DNA of 64,000 bases from Planctomycetota bacterium (GCA_022711755.1 JAKLEA010000005.1:248001-312000), one strand, 5' to 3'; shown: positions 44,901 to 53,941, counted from the first letter of the stretch. Numbers and translations: made by a program. The notes: generated by a model from the sequence alone, not told the origin.

Positions 44901-45534
44901 GGGCGGGCTGGACATGTGGTACAACCCCGCCTATCGCGGCAACATTCTTCGCTACAACTACTGGCATGACATGGGACCTAAGGGGGCTGTGCACTGCGGC
45001 GGCGCGGGCATACGCCTTGACGACGCCATCTGCGAGGTCCTCATCTACGGCAATGTATTCGTCCGCTGCTCCTCAAAGCTGTTCGGCGGGGTTCAGATTC
45101 ACGGCGGCAAGGAGAACATGATTGACAACAACGTCTTCGCTGAATGCGAATTCGCCGTCAGCTTCACCCCCTGGGGCGAGAAGCGTTGGAAGGAAACACT
45201 AAAGCGCGAGGACCTGGGGAAAAAGATTTACGAGACTGTTGACATCCGCAAACCGCCCTACAGCGACAAGTATCCCCTTCTGGCGCGGCTTGAGGAGAAC
45301 CCGGACGTCAACAGCGTATGGCGCAACGTCGTCTACAACTGCGGCGGAATGCTCACGCGCGATCAGGGCATACAGGACCTCATGGAGAACTGTGTAACGA
45401 GCGACAATCCCGGATTCGTTGACCCGGCAAAGGGCGACTTCACCCTTCGCAGTAATGCCCCCGTTCTGGATATGATCGGGTTCAGGCCGATACCGTTCGG
45501 CGAGATCGGGTTGTACGAGGATGAGTGGCGATGA
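41980..45534 (+). CDS. Secreted LamG-TPR-beta-helix protein, GH141-like
   Basis: 1184 residues from the ATG at 41980 (signal-like ALAALILLIAVDCS); the frame is open further up without a better start. Residues about 35-240 form a LamG/concanavalin-like domain (SFTIEAWLRT, GVWHHVAATWDG). TPR-like helices occupy about 260-510. From residue about 530 there is a right-handed beta-helix enzyme with the opening FVAPNGSDENPGTQDKPLAS and LEGARDTIRKLK, then EDSGTEQTPIVYLAEKSG and MSGGVRVTGF; this order is characteristic of GH141 glycoside hydrolases, one of which removes fucose from rhamnogalacturonan II. It fits the hexuronate genes at the other end of the window. The catalytic residues cannot be named with confidence. 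Confidence 0.78.
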   Translation: MNRKREIRTCALAALILLIAVDCSLAPRRVDLPDAWNRRFDAPHPTLVRLYRFDQATESDTTFANVLGTGGDLRLGVMGDHGKPEIISGMFPGGKAIRIDRAFLCGDAFPVENKSFTIEAWLRTNGPGAVRGNPITHGGTLLSVGNGFWEGWRVTMNHSDGCLGFEMGRPKPASSMGINAGPIAEGVWHHVAATWDGKRMRLFCDGLRICSADYDGAYAPPPPDGQFRIGYAGAGWGTSVLDVAQVAVHNKALSSVEILQSACFNIPLEPYYVAQFQAGESVLEAGNLDEARRIYHPLTRAGLPVPYDAAARIRRGAWELANNYTETAAAVFTLRPDSEGVPEGLRSIACMELLAMVKAEIKLPDYAYENLLNWKGLKPKDEIKVRMNFARQLSANGKEKQAQEQYAKITGMENMSERERLDVKLQIGNGLLQAGECAAARDAYAKITGDEKAPGHYRSYAQMRIAQCFLKEGDTDGAKAAYGVIAGMDGTPAHHRWEAKERIREIERMQRGLPAREPADSRTPPPKRPKPGMILFVAPNGSDENPGTQDKPLASLEGARDTIRKLKARYEFPSGGVEVRVMPGAYLRDKTFTLTAEDSGTEQTPIVYLAEKSGEAVMSGGVRVTGFEPVRDQAILDRLPEESRRKVMQSNLKALGINDYGKMSPRGIGPEPAPATELFFDGKPMILARWPNEGFVQTGKVIDTGVATPLRGATFEYRDDRPARWSQARDVWIFGFFRYLWADGTLGVASFDTDKKTMKLADPYTYGGGVAENMPYFVFNLLEEIDQPGEWHLDRATGTLYLYPPSDPRKAVVEMSVMSAPMVKMAGVSRVSIEGLTFELGRFHGIVMNDCSDCIIAGCVIRKIGGDGVIVAGGKRNGVLSCDIHTLARGGTRIAGGNLKTLEPGGHFVENCRVYDFSRLDRTYTPAVHMDGCGNRIAHNVFHGSPCHAMRIEGNDHLIEFNEVYDVLQESDDQGGLDMWYNPAYRGNILRYNYWHDMGPKGAVHCGGAGIRLDDAICEVLIYGNVFVRCSSKLFGGVQIHGGKENMIDNNVFAECEFAVSFTPWGEKRWKETLKREDLGKKIYETVDIRKPPYSDKYPLLARLEENPDVNSVWRNVVYNCGGMLTRDQGIQDLMENCVTSDNPGFVDPAKGDFTLRSNAPVLDMIGFRPIPFGEIGLYEDEWR

Positions 45535-45859
45535 CTGGGAGGGGAATACAGAACCTGAATCTGTAAATGGCCGGACAGATGACTTCTTTCATCATTCCCA
45601 TTGTCAGACCTCCCGTTTGTTCGTCGTGGAAACCTGATGAAACAATGCCGTGGGGTCTCGACTAATCAAAATGGATCAGGGGCTCTTGCCGCAAGCGCCT
45701 TCTGGACCGTTCATTCGCTGTGGCGGTCATGGCTGTAGTCATCACAAAAAAGCGCAAAAAAGTGATGTCATTCTTTTCCGCCTCAATCACTGAAACAAAC
45801 ACCTTGCTACATCTCAATCATGACTGATGGACGCGATTGAACTGAACAATACATCCGGC
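45535..45859. other. Intergenic region with no gene recognised
   Basis: This AT-richer stretch has stops in all frames at short intervals. It contains an A-rich interrupted inverted repeat, TCATCAC and GTGATGT, around CAAAAAAGCGCAAAAAAG near 45740-45770, with no T tract. No coding or RNA gene is supported. Confidence 0.6.
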
Positions 45860-45888
45860 TTGTCATCCGTTAGCAACCGTAATAAAAT
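45860..45888 (+). promoter_or_regulatory. Putative promoter of the TPR gene
   Basis: TTGTCA (45860-45865) and TAAAAT (45883-45888) are separated by 17 bases. The predicted start near 45895 lies about 38 bases before the TPR gene start. Confidence 0.55.
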
Positions 45889-45932
45889 TGCGCATGTCAA
45901 AAATTCGCTTCTTCAGGGATGGCTCATAACCT

Positions 45933-47054
45933 TTGGCAATATCATCACAGAAGGCCGCAGGACCGGATCGCCGCGCGCAACTGCTCATGCGCAAGGGCAG
46001 AGTGGACGAGGCCGTGGAACTGCTGAGTAAAAGCGCGGATGAATGCCCCGGCGATCCCTTCCTGATTATTCACCTCGGCCTGGCCCTCCTTCGCAAGGGA
46101 CAGGCTGATGATGCGGCGGCTCAATTTCAGAAAGCCGTCGTGACGGCTCCGGCGATGCCTGCGCCATGCGTCTTTCTCGGTGCGGCCCTTCTCGACCTTG
46201 GAAACCCATCCGACGCGCTGGCCGGATTCAACAACGCCGTCCGGATTGACAAGACTTATTCCACCGCCAGGGCATGGCAAGGACTCGCGGTAATGGCATC
46301 CGGGAACGTCGCGGATGGATTGGCCCGCATCAGACGGCATCGCCAGTTCGCCGACAATCCCATGCTTGGCAGTCGAATCCTGGCCTTCTGCGAAGAATAC
46401 GTTTCCGCCCGCGGCGGCCCGCCCTTCGGGGATGAGCAGCCCGCGCCCGGCTTCGCCATGCGCATTGACGATTATTACGACCGCCTTGAGCGCGGCGTTC
46501 TTGCGCCGGCGGAGAAGGTCATCGGCGACGCCATCTTCGCCGTCAGTTCGCTGGAAAGGCTCGTCGCGCCAAAAAGGTTCGAGGCGCGATCCCTCTGGCG
46601 GCAGGCATACGCCGACGCCGCCCGGAACGACAAACAATCCGCCGCGCAGAAATCCCTGAAACGCCTTGAACTCGTCTCATTCGACGCGGACAGCTTTCTC
46701 TGGACGCTCTGGATGCAGTACGAATGCGGAGATTACGAAACGACGCTCAAACTGCTTAAAGTGCTCGAAGAGGAGATCAGGGAACCCGCGACGGAACACC
46801 CCGTTCCGGCGGAGATTTTATCGCGCATTCAATATCGAAACGGCGAATACGACGCTGCGATTAAAAGCGTCATGGAGCATTCCGAAAGCCGCGTCAGCGA
46901 CCACGGCCCGCGTTACGTTCGCGGTCTGGCCCTTCTAAGAAGGGGCGAGAGGGCAAACGCGCTGCGCTGGTTCGAGGAAACGCTGGACCGCCCCAATCCA
47001 CGCCTTCTGGATGCGCGGCTGAGGGATGTTGAGGAACTGGTCAACCGCGAATAA
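45933..47054 (+). CDS. TPR-repeat protein
   Basis: 373 residues, no signal peptide. At least three TPR units lie in the first 110 residues (RAQLLMRKGRVDEAVELLSK, LGLALLRKGQADDAAAQFQK, LGAALLDLGNPSDALAGFNN), and further helical repeats cover the C-terminal half, ending with an LRRGERANALRWFEETL unit. The start is a TTG, because the first TPR helix begins before the nearest in-frame ATG (45987); AGGGATGG lies about 12 bases upstream. It probably acts as a cytoplasmic protein-protein adaptor; partners are not evident. It converges on the hydrolase at 47061, with 6 bases between the stops. Confidence 0.7.
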   Translation: MAISSQKAAGPDRRAQLLMRKGRVDEAVELLSKSADECPGDPFLIIHLGLALLRKGQADDAAAQFQKAVVTAPAMPAPCVFLGAALLDLGNPSDALAGFNNAVRIDKTYSTARAWQGLAVMASGNVADGLARIRRHRQFADNPMLGSRILAFCEEYVSARGGPPFGDEQPAPGFAMRIDDYYDRLERGVLAPAEKVIGDAIFAVSSLERLVAPKRFEARSLWRQAYADAARNDKQSAAQKSLKRLELVSFDADSFLWTLWMQYECGDYETTLKLLKVLEEEIREPATEHPVPAEILSRIQYRNGEYDAAIKSVMEHSESRVSDHGPRYVRGLALLRRGERANALRWFEETLDRPNPRLLDARLRDVEELVNRE

Positions 47055-47060
47055 TGCCTG

Positions 47061-48026
47061 CTATTTCGATTTGGTTGACAGCCAATCCATCGCCACAGGC
47101 ACGTCCATGTCATGCCCGCCCTCGAATATGGTCACGCGGGTCGGCCCGGCTTCCCGCCTGAGAAGTATAAGATGCCTGCGGTTGCGCTCCTGAGGTCCGC
47201 CGTAGAGTATCGCTTCGGGGACTTCGCGCGTTTCCTGCATGAACGCGATATCCGCGCCCGACACCGCCTTGCCCGGCTCGCCGTTGGCCTCCGCCAGGAG
47301 ATTGAATGCCCTGAGCGAATGGCCCACCGGCACGCTTCCAGTATGCCCGTCGTGAATCCCGGCATTGATGTCAACCGGCAGTCCCGCCGCGCTGCGCAGA
47401 TGCGTCAGGGGCGAGCGGAGCCGATACTGCTCGTCAACTGCGGCGGACGCGCCCGGAGGCCCGCCGCAGACAAGCTCCAGGTCCCGGCAGTATTTCAGTT
47501 TTGCCTTCTTCGTCTCAGCGTGCCACGCGGCAAGATCGCTGATTGGAACCCATGCAGAAGCGGCGGCCCAGAGTTCCGGAGCCTTTGCCGCCATCATGAG
47601 CGTCATATGCCCCCCGCCCGATCCGCCCAGCACATAAATACGTTTCTGATCAACGCGAGCATGAGCTTTCGCATATTCCACGGCATCCAGAACGTCGCGG
47701 ACCGCCGCATTCGACGCGCAGGCGGACGGGCAGAAATTCGGCCCCCGGAAATCCGGATGGATCATGATCCACCCGCGCCTTCTGCATTCCTCGAAGTATT
47801 CCTTTGACGTCTCGTGCGCGTATCCGGAACTCCACTGATGCAGCGCGACCGCCAGAGGCGCGGGTTCGGCGTTTTCGTCTTGTGCTCCCGCCGGCGCATA
47901 AAACAGCGCCTTCTGTAACTGGCCGTCGAAACTGCTTGTTATGCCGACCTCTCTCAATCCGTCGCTCCTTGAATCCGAGTCCCTGACTGCCGCTGCGGCG
48001 AGCAGGACAACGCACGCCAGTTTCAT
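47061..48026 (-). CDS. Secreted alpha/beta hydrolase (S9/esterase type)
   Basis: 321 residues. The ATG at 48026 is chosen because GGGAG lies 8 bases upstream; an ATG two codons earlier would leave only 2 bases. A short signal peptide (MKLACVVLLAAAAV) is followed by LAVALHQWSSG, MIHPDFRGPN, the nucleophile elbow LGGSGGGHMTLM and a C-terminal FEGGHDMD with the catalytic histidine. The family includes prolyl oligopeptidase-like peptidases and carbohydrate esterases; context of the beta-helix enzyme and two other secreted hydrolases favours an esterase. Confidence 0.75.
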   Translation of the reverse strand: MKLACVVLLAAAAVRDSDSRSDGLREVGITSSFDGQLQKALFYAPAGAQDENAEPAPLAVALHQWSSGYAHETSKEYFEECRRRGWIMIHPDFRGPNFCPSACASNAAVRDVLDAVEYAKAHARVDQKRIYVLGGSGGGHMTLMMAAKAPELWAAASAWVPISDLAAWHAETKKAKLKYCRDLELVCGGPPGASAAVDEQYRLRSPLTHLRSAAGLPVDINAGIHDGHTGSVPVGHSLRAFNLLAEANGEPGKAVSGADIAFMQETREVPEAILYGGPQERNRRHLILLRREAGPTRVTIFEGGHDMDVPVAMDWLSTKSK

Positions 48027-48155
48027 AGTCATGTCTCCCGGCAACAAGCATCGCCTGCAGGCTCCGGAATGCGCCCCCGGCACATTCGTCAGCCTGTTCG
48101 CACATAGTCCAACACAAAATCCATTTCTGTGCAAGCCGGCATGTGCTGCTCAACA

Positions 48156-48222
48156 GTACGGCATCAGTCACGGGCGCGTGGCAGCGGCTGGCATATAAAC
48201 GCTCCCTTCACTGACCGGATAC
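48156..48222. repeat. Dispersed palindromic repeat, copy B
   Basis: This 67-base form lacks the 34-base insert of the copy at 22928. The ends are imperfect inverted repeats (GTCACGGGCGCG region against GTCAGTGAAGGGAGCG on the other strand). It lies upstream of the hydrolase gene and 64 bases before the tRNA promoter. Confidence 0.85.
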
Positions 48223-48285
48223 GCTCAACATTTATTCAAGCTTGAACTGTCTCTGCCGCGCCGCTACAATCCCCGCTCTTCGCCC

Positions 48286-48314
48286 TTGAATTCGCCAGCA
48301 ATGGCGGCTAATCT
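48286..48314 (+). promoter_or_regulatory. Promoter of the tRNA gene
   Basis: TTGAAT (48286-48291) and TAATCT (48309-48314) are 17 bases apart, and the -10 ends 17 bases before the mature tRNA 5' end. Confidence 0.6.
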
Positions 48315-48331
48315 GAATGTTAAGTTGATAC

Positions 48332-48407
48332 GGCCGGGTAGCTCAGCTGGCAGAGCAGAGGATTCATAAGCCTCGGGCCGTGGGTTCAAGTCCCACCCCG
48401 GCTACCA
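48332..48407 (+). tRNA. tRNA-Met (CAT), probably elongator
   Basis: A 76-base cloverleaf with encoded CCA. The acceptor GGCCGGG pairs with CCCGGCT (one G-U at the first pair), the D arm is GCTC/GAGC, the T arm is GTGGG-TTCAAGT-CCCAC. The anticodon loop TTCATAA has CAT at 48365-48367; the anticodon stem closes with an A-G mismatch. The first pair argues against initiator tRNA. A CAT anticodon could also be tRNA-Ile with lysidine, which sequence alone does not fully exclude. Confidence 0.93.
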
Positions 48408-48417
48408 GCAATCGGAA

Positions 48418-48454
48418 GCCCGTCGTCGCGATAATCGCGGCGGCGGGCTTTTTT
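48418..48454 (+). terminator. Rho-independent terminator of the tRNA gene
   Basis: A 14-bp stem (GCCCGTCGTCGCGA with its complement, two G-U pairs) with loop TAA is followed by six T. It lies 10 bases after the tRNA. It may also end transcription of the reverse-strand barrel gene whose stop is at 48481. Confidence 0.85.
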
Positions 48455-48480
48455 CTTTGCGTTTTTCCGCCCGCGACGTA

Positions 48481-50001
48481 TCAGAAGTTGAAACGAACGG
48501 CGGCATAAACGTTGCTGTCCTTCTCAAACTGTCCAAAAAATGTGTAGTCCTCCTCCCCTATGAATACGTTCCCGCCGACCTCCGCCGTCCAGTTGTCGTC
48601 AATCTTATAACTCACGTTGGGTCTAAGATACGCGTCGCCGTCCGTCGGCGAATAGAACGTAAAGAGCGACAGGCTCAGGTTCTGATTCATGAGGAGTTTC
48701 GTCAATCTGAGCGTGACGACGTGCCGGTATTCGTCATCGCGCCTGCTCCCCGGCGGCAATGAACGCTTGTACGCACCGTAGCCCATCATGCGCTCGATGT
48801 AGTATTGCCCCCCAGCCGTGAAATCCTCAGCGACCTCCTGCTCGTACCCGGCTAGAATCCGGAGTTGGCTGTTCTGAATCATGGGGTCATCACCGTTGCG
48901 GTCATTCTCGGAGTCATAGTATCCCGCCTCGACGTTTCCGATTCCCTTCAGAACGCTGCCTCGCCCGCTTGCGCCGTAAACGCTCAGTTCAGGGAAAGTC
49001 GCCTTTCCGGATCGGGGATTAAAACCGGCGGGGCTTTTCCAGAAACCGTTGTAAGCGTAGGCCGCAAGCTCGTATCCGGAGATATTCCTGTAAAGCCTCC
49101 CGGCTATCTCATCGTCATCGAACCAGCCGTCCGGCTTGTCAGCGCGGACAACGGCGTCACGTCCGGCGCGCCTGCCAAGTATGTCATTCCAGTAAGAAAC
49201 CCGCCGCCCGTCCACGTAGCGGTCCGAATCGAACCGCGGAGTATATACTATGTTCAGATTAGCGATCTCGGAATATGCGGAGGCTTTCACAGCATCGGAT
49301 GGAGCCTTCAGATACTCAGTGTCCCGCCCCAGCAGAAAGGAGTTCCAGTCCTTCGGGAACAGATCGTTGATGAAGATCATGTCGCCCGTGCCCCACGTCA
49401 GAATCTGCCTCCCGGCCTTCACGTCCATGAACTCGACGGGCGTCAACGTGACGTTTGCCTCCCGCAGATCAACGAATCCGCTCCCATCCTCAAGGTCAAC
49501 CTTGTGGCGGTCGAAGACGGGATCATAAAGAAAATCCGCGGTCGTCTTGAAGCCGGCGAGGCTGACCTGCTTCTCAGCCTCCAGTTGCAACCGCGTCTCG
49601 CCGATTGAACAATCCTTCTCGTATGGATCGTTATCCGCCCTGACTCCCCCCCGGGCCTCGGCAAAGCCCGAAATGTCGAACGGCAACTTTGGAAATCCGG
49701 TTTCTTGAGCCGATTCGGACTTTTCCTTCTCAGCCGCTCCCAGACCGACAGGAAGCTCCGGTTCATTTGACTCTGATTTCACAGGCGCAGGAGTCAATCC
49801 CTCCGGTAATCCCGGTTCCTCCGGCGTGGCGGAAGGTTCAAGCCCCGCCGGAAGCGCAGGTTCGGAAGATTCACCAGGCTTAATACCTGCCGCATCCTGC
49901 AAACCGGCGGGCAATGGAGGCTCCTGAGTATCCTGCGCCGTGGTAATCGCGGTCAGGAATGACAATATCATAACGAAAATTGGCGCATGCGCTCTCATCA
50001 T
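48481..50001 (-). CDS. Outer-membrane beta-barrel protein with proline-rich N-terminus
   Basis: 506 residues. A signal peptide (about 1-22) is followed by about 70 residues with four LPxGL units spaced by acidic and proline-rich sequence, then a beta-barrel of alternating hydrophobic strands ending in the aromatic AAVRFNF typical of BAM-targeted proteins. Strand pairs such as FMDVKAGRQILTWGTGD resemble DUF1302-type and alginate-export barrels. It is last in a three-gene reverse operon (MMPL pump, LolA-like protein, barrel; 11 bases from the previous gene), so it probably forms the outer-membrane end of a lipid or hydrophobic-compound transport path. The LPxGL region might span the periplasm. 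Confidence 0.78.
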   Translation of the reverse strand: MMRAHAPIFVMILSFLTAITTAQDTQEPPLPAGLQDAAGIKPGESSEPALPAGLEPSATPEEPGLPEGLTPAPVKSESNEPELPVGLGAAEKEKSESAQETGFPKLPFDISGFAEARGGVRADNDPYEKDCSIGETRLQLEAEKQVSLAGFKTTADFLYDPVFDRHKVDLEDGSGFVDLREANVTLTPVEFMDVKAGRQILTWGTGDMIFINDLFPKDWNSFLLGRDTEYLKAPSDAVKASAYSEIANLNIVYTPRFDSDRYVDGRRVSYWNDILGRRAGRDAVVRADKPDGWFDDDEIAGRLYRNISGYELAAYAYNGFWKSPAGFNPRSGKATFPELSVYGASGRGSVLKGIGNVEAGYYDSENDRNGDDPMIQNSQLRILAGYEQEVAEDFTAGGQYYIERMMGYGAYKRSLPPGSRRDDEYRHVVTLRLTKLLMNQNLSLSLFTFYSPTDGDAYLRPNVSYKIDDNWTAEVGGNVFIGEEDYTFFGQFEKDSNVYAAVRFNF

Positions 50002-50012
50002 CGCGGATAGTC

Positions 50013-50852
50013 TTATCTCAGGAACTCTCTAGGCGGCTTACGCAGAAAACGCTCGGTAAAAACATCGTCGGGGACATTGACGTTATACTTCACGTTACTG
50101 TACTCGATCACCGTGGCGCTCTTTGCCTTCAAATCGCTCATGCGGGCCTTCGTCACGGTGGTAAAACCGTCAACCGTCTCGACCTTTTCCGCGGAATATT
50201 CACGGTACTTGTCGCCGTTCTTGTCGTAATATTCGCCCTTGACGGGGATGAATGATGTTTTATGTATCCACATCTTGAAGTGGCTGAACTCCACGCTGGC
50301 GGGATCCTTCGGCGTATTCTTCAGGACATAGTAGTTCTGCGAAGTCTCGACCAACTCGTGCGTGTCGTCATTGATATTGCGACCAGACACGTCCTCGTAG
50401 AGGAAGTCCGACCCCACAAAGCTCGTGCGTTTCTCAGTCGCGGCTATGCGCTTTACTAGGTCCAGCGCCGGCAGGTAGAGATAACGCTCATCCTCCCTGT
50501 CCACGTTCTTGTGGACCATGAAGACCATCTTGTTCACGTCAGCGGGGCGGCTGAAGTAGACGTAAAATTTCTGATTCCCACAGTGGGAGTCGTCATCCTT
50601 GCCGTCCGGCGCGGGATCGTCCCGCCGCAGGATGGCGAACTCGCGGGTCCGCGTCCTGCCCTGCGAATCGGTGATGGTCATCAGCACCTTCGCGCTGCCG
50701 TCGCGTCCCTGGTAGTAGGCCGTCCGGTTCGTCCGATTGACAATCTCGTCAACGGAAAGCTGTTCATCTGCGGCGCGGACGAAGCCCCCGGCAAGCGTCG
50801 AAAAAACAATGAAGACGCGAACCGGCATGGCGAGTCTATCCAGAGTTTTCAT
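50013..50852 (-). CDS. LolA-like outer-membrane lipoprotein-sorting protein
   Basis: 279 residues from the ATG at 50852, with GGAGA 8 bases upstream; the start lies inside the end of the pump gene (17-base overlap). A signal peptide (about 8-28) precedes a LolA/LppX-type half-barrel: SAKVLMTITDSQGRTRTREF, YVYFSRPADVNKMVFMVHKN, RYLYLPALDLVKRI and VGSDFLYEDVSGR. Proteins of this subtype sit next to MMPL pumps and are thought to carry lipids or lipoproteins across the periplasm. The neighbour order supports that role here. Confidence 0.83.
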   Translation of the reverse strand: MKTLDRLAMPVRVFIVFSTLAGGFVRAADEQLSVDEIVNRTNRTAYYQGRDGSAKVLMTITDSQGRTRTREFAILRRDDPAPDGKDDDSHCGNQKFYVYFSRPADVNKMVFMVHKNVDREDERYLYLPALDLVKRIAATEKRTSFVGSDFLYEDVSGRNINDDTHELVETSQNYYVLKNTPKDPASVEFSHFKMWIHKTSFIPVKGEYYDKNGDKYREYSAEKVETVDGFTTVTKARMSDLKAKSATVIEYSNVKYNVNVPDDVFTERFLRKPPREFLR

Positions 50853-53742
50853 CTTTCTTCTCCTCGATTGTTCCATCCCGAGCGATCAGACATTTCTCCC
50901 GGTGCGAAGCATAGTAGCAGATTGCAGCCAGAATGACAGTTGCCGCGATGCTGATCCATGTGAGAGTCGTCCAGCCGATGGCGATGAATGATTGTACGTT
51001 CACCGCCACCAGAGCCACTGCCGATGCTGCCGTCAGAATGCACGTGTTGCACTTGCAGACGAAGCAGCAGACCTCGGTCTTCGGGAACATCAGCTTCTCA
51101 ACCAGCGCCATTGCGGCAGGCAGGATAATCAGCGTTCCAAAACCGGCGGCAAAAAGAATTGCTGCAATCAACACCCCTACCGTCTTATACGGAACCAGCG
51201 GGGCAAGCACCAGCGGCAGGAAGCCGACCCCGATCACGATGATGTTCCGCGTTATCGCCCGCGCCGGCTCGCCGAATATCGTTCCTATCGCCGCGCTCAT
51301 GCTTCCGTAACGCGGATATAATTCACGTGTCCGCGACAGGAAATGTATCGAATAATCCACGGCCAGCCCCAGACTCAGTGATGAAAGGACCGCAACAGGC
51401 ATGTCATAATCCTTCCCGATCAGGCCGATGACGCCATAGATAAGCCCTATCGTCACCGTCAGCGGGACCATGCAGAGGAAGCCCCAGAGAGCCGACCTGT
51501 AAAGCAGCGTCATCATCAGAAAGACGCACAGGAAGCTACCCAGAAACGACTGCATCATCCCGCTGACCATCTTCTCCTGCCAGATGACGTTAATATGTGT
51601 CAGACCGAACCAGTGGTGATTCAAAACCGCCGGCGGGGGATTCTCGGCGAAGAACTTCGCTACGGCGCGTTCCACGCGCGACATGTCACGGTTGTCGCCG
51701 CTCTTCAACTGAATCCAGAGATTCGCCTTGCGATAATCCGGCGTCACAAAATGCCAGAGGTCCTGCGGCCTGTGGCTGTTCTGGTAGGTTATCAGGCACT
51801 GCGCCACTCCCGCAGCCGTCTCCGGTATCCTGTAATCCTTCTCCTCGCCGGTAAGGAGTTCCCGATAGACCGTCTTAACAATGTCGGCAAGGGAATTGGA
51901 TTTCCCTACCACTTTTGTCTCCAGCAGCGCTTCCTGAAGCCGGTTCATGTAGGCCAGAACTTCTGGCTGCTTGAAGACCTCGCCCCTGTCCCGCTCCGCG
52001 TCAATGAACAAAAGCGCTTCGTCCCATGCGTCAAGCTCCGCGTCCGGAGCCTCATCGTATTGAGTCTGCCCAAAGGCCTTGAGTTCATCCAACAGGCCGG
52101 TTGCGGACTTTGCCTTTGGCGCCAATTCCACAGCCTTTGCGGACAGCGCGCTGAACGCCTTGCCGGCGGAGTCAACGTCATCGCCGATCTCGGCCCGTCG
52201 CTTCGAAATCCGTTCCAAAACTCCCCTGGCAAATAAGGCAACGTCCACGTCCTGACCGCCCCCGGCCTCAAGCGCAAGGTATCCCATGTATGTCCCGCCG
52301 AAGTGCGAATTTAATACTTTATCCGCCACGCGGATGGGATGTTTTGCGTTGAACCACCTCGTAGGGTTGTCGTTGATCTGGATCTTCGTAATGCCATAGA
52401 TGGCGATGGTCGTCAGGATCGCCACGCCGAGCATGATAGCCCGCGCATGGCGAACCGTCGCGATTCCAAGCTTCGGCAGCATCCTGCCGAGATATGAAGC
52501 GTGCTCCTCGTTCTCCCCGGTCTGCGCAAGCCCGAAATTATCCAGCGACCTTGCAGGAAGCAGCATCACATATGCAGGAATGAAGAGAATCGTCCATACC
52601 CAGGCAACCATCACGCCGAAAGCCACGAATATGCCGAATACCTGAACTGGCGGAATCGGCGTCAGCGCAAGCGACCCGAAGCCGACCGCTGTTGTCAATG
52701 ACGTGTAGAGCATCGGCATGAACAGAATATCCATGACGGTGACGATAGTCTTTTCCCGATCGCGCGTTTCCTGAAATCTGTCAAAGAATTCAGAAAGTAT
52801 GTGGACCGCGTCCAGCACCGCGATCGGCATAATGAAGATCGGGATCATGGAACTCATGATGTGAACGGTGTTTCCCGTCGCCACGAGCAGGCCCATCGTG
52901 CATATGGCCGACACTACCGCCACTATCATCGGGGAGATGACCAGCATCAGTTTGCGGAAAAAGACCATCATCAAAATGAATATAATCAGCATGGCCACCG
53001 GCGCGGAGACCGCCATCTGCTTGAACATCTCAACGCCGAAAGTGTCCTCAGCGACCGGCAGTCCCGTGATGTGGAATTGATCGTCGCCGCCGAATCCGGC
53101 GATTTTCTCATTCAGCTTCTGATAGACGCGATGACTCAGCTTCTTTGAAGTCAGCGGCAGGTAGATGCAGAGCGCCTTTCCGTCCTCCGAAACGAGCGTG
53201 CCGTTCAGAAACGGGATGCGTTTCGCCTTGTCGCGAATGGCGCGGGCCTCCTCTGCGGTTTTAGGCGGGGCCTGCATCAGCCACTCGAAACGCACCGTCC
53301 CCGGCCCGGCCTGCTCCATGTTGTCCACGGTAGATGGCGCAATCAGATCAACCTCAATTACCCCGACCTTCTCCCCCGGATTCTCCTCGGAAGGCCACGT
53401 CAGCGTCTTTGCGAACTGAGTAAGCTCGAAAACCCGTCCCAGGGACTCAGGATTGAAGACGCCGTCCGGATGCTTCTCATTGACGATCCCGACGACAACC
53501 ATGTCATGGATCGCCATCTCCTTGTTCATCTCGTCGTGGAATACGCGCTCCGGCTGGTCCGCCGGCAGCATGTTTTCCGGATCGGTGTCAACATTTACCG
53601 GGTGCAGGAAGGAAAACGCCTGCGGAGAAATTGTCGGCAGCGCGGCGGCCAGGCCCAGAACAAGCGCCATTGCCGCCATTGCCGCTGTCATCTTCCACGG
53701 GCGCTTGACGGCATACACAACCATTTTGTGACCGGGATTCAT
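50836..53742 (-). CDS. MMPL/RND-superfamily lipid exporter
   Basis: 968 residues. The ATG at 53742 is preferred (GGAG 10 bases upstream). The layout is one helix (about 15-37), a large periplasmic loop, a block of five to six helices with MMPL/sterol-sensing character (MIVAVVSAICTMGLL, IMPIAVLDAVHILSEF), a second loop (about 470-700), and a second helix block (LSLGLAVDYSIHFLSRTRE). Such pumps use the proton gradient to extract hydrophobic lipids, for example hopanoid exporters. Two Cys pairs near the C-terminus (CCFVCKCNTC) could bind metal and are unusual. It heads the reverse operon with the LolA-like and barrel genes and is divergent from the MacA/MacB-like pair. Confidence 0.87.
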   Translation of the reverse strand: MNPGHKMVVYAVKRPWKMTAAMAAMALVLGLAAALPTISPQAFSFLHPVNVDTDPENMLPADQPERVFHDEMNKEMAIHDMVVVGIVNEKHPDGVFNPESLGRVFELTQFAKTLTWPSEENPGEKVGVIEVDLIAPSTVDNMEQAGPGTVRFEWLMQAPPKTAEEARAIRDKAKRIPFLNGTLVSEDGKALCIYLPLTSKKLSHRVYQKLNEKIAGFGGDDQFHITGLPVAEDTFGVEMFKQMAVSAPVAMLIIFILMMVFFRKLMLVISPMIVAVVSAICTMGLLVATGNTVHIMSSMIPIFIMPIAVLDAVHILSEFFDRFQETRDREKTIVTVMDILFMPMLYTSLTTAVGFGSLALTPIPPVQVFGIFVAFGVMVAWVWTILFIPAYVMLLPARSLDNFGLAQTGENEEHASYLGRMLPKLGIATVRHARAIMLGVAILTTIAIYGITKIQINDNPTRWFNAKHPIRVADKVLNSHFGGTYMGYLALEAGGGQDVDVALFARGVLERISKRRAEIGDDVDSAGKAFSALSAKAVELAPKAKSATGLLDELKAFGQTQYDEAPDAELDAWDEALLFIDAERDRGEVFKQPEVLAYMNRLQEALLETKVVGKSNSLADIVKTVYRELLTGEEKDYRIPETAAGVAQCLITYQNSHRPQDLWHFVTPDYRKANLWIQLKSGDNRDMSRVERAVAKFFAENPPPAVLNHHWFGLTHINVIWQEKMVSGMMQSFLGSFLCVFLMMTLLYRSALWGFLCMVPLTVTIGLIYGVIGLIGKDYDMPVAVLSSLSLGLAVDYSIHFLSRTRELYPRYGSMSAAIGTIFGEPARAITRNIIVIGVGFLPLVLAPLVPYKTVGVLIAAILFAAGFGTLIILPAAMALVEKLMFPKTEVCCFVCKCNTCILTAASAVALVAVNVQSFIAIGWTTLTWISIAATVILAAICYYASHREKCLIARDGTIEEKKDENSG

Positions 53743-53912
53743 GTCTCTCATGCTCCACTCAGACGCTGATATCGGTCCGCGGGTATGCGGTTCGCGATTT
53801 CTATTAATACCAGACCCCGCAATGAGCCGCAAGTTACAGGGAATTTACGATCCCCAGGCGGATATATGACGTAATGATTCGCAATGCCAGCATCTTTTCC
53901 CTCGACAATCCG

Positions 53913-53941
53913 TTTACCGGAAACGGCGAATGTGGTACTCT
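53913..53941 (+). promoter_or_regulatory. Possible promoter of the adaptor/MacB-like operon
   Basis: TTTACC (53913-53918) and TACTCT (53936-53941) are 17 bases apart in the 261-base divergent region; both boxes are weak matches. Confidence 0.35.

Noticed and set aside
48332..48407. Integration site at the tRNA gene
   Set aside because: No integrase and no second copy of the tRNA 3' end was seen in the window; the gene is followed by its own terminator.
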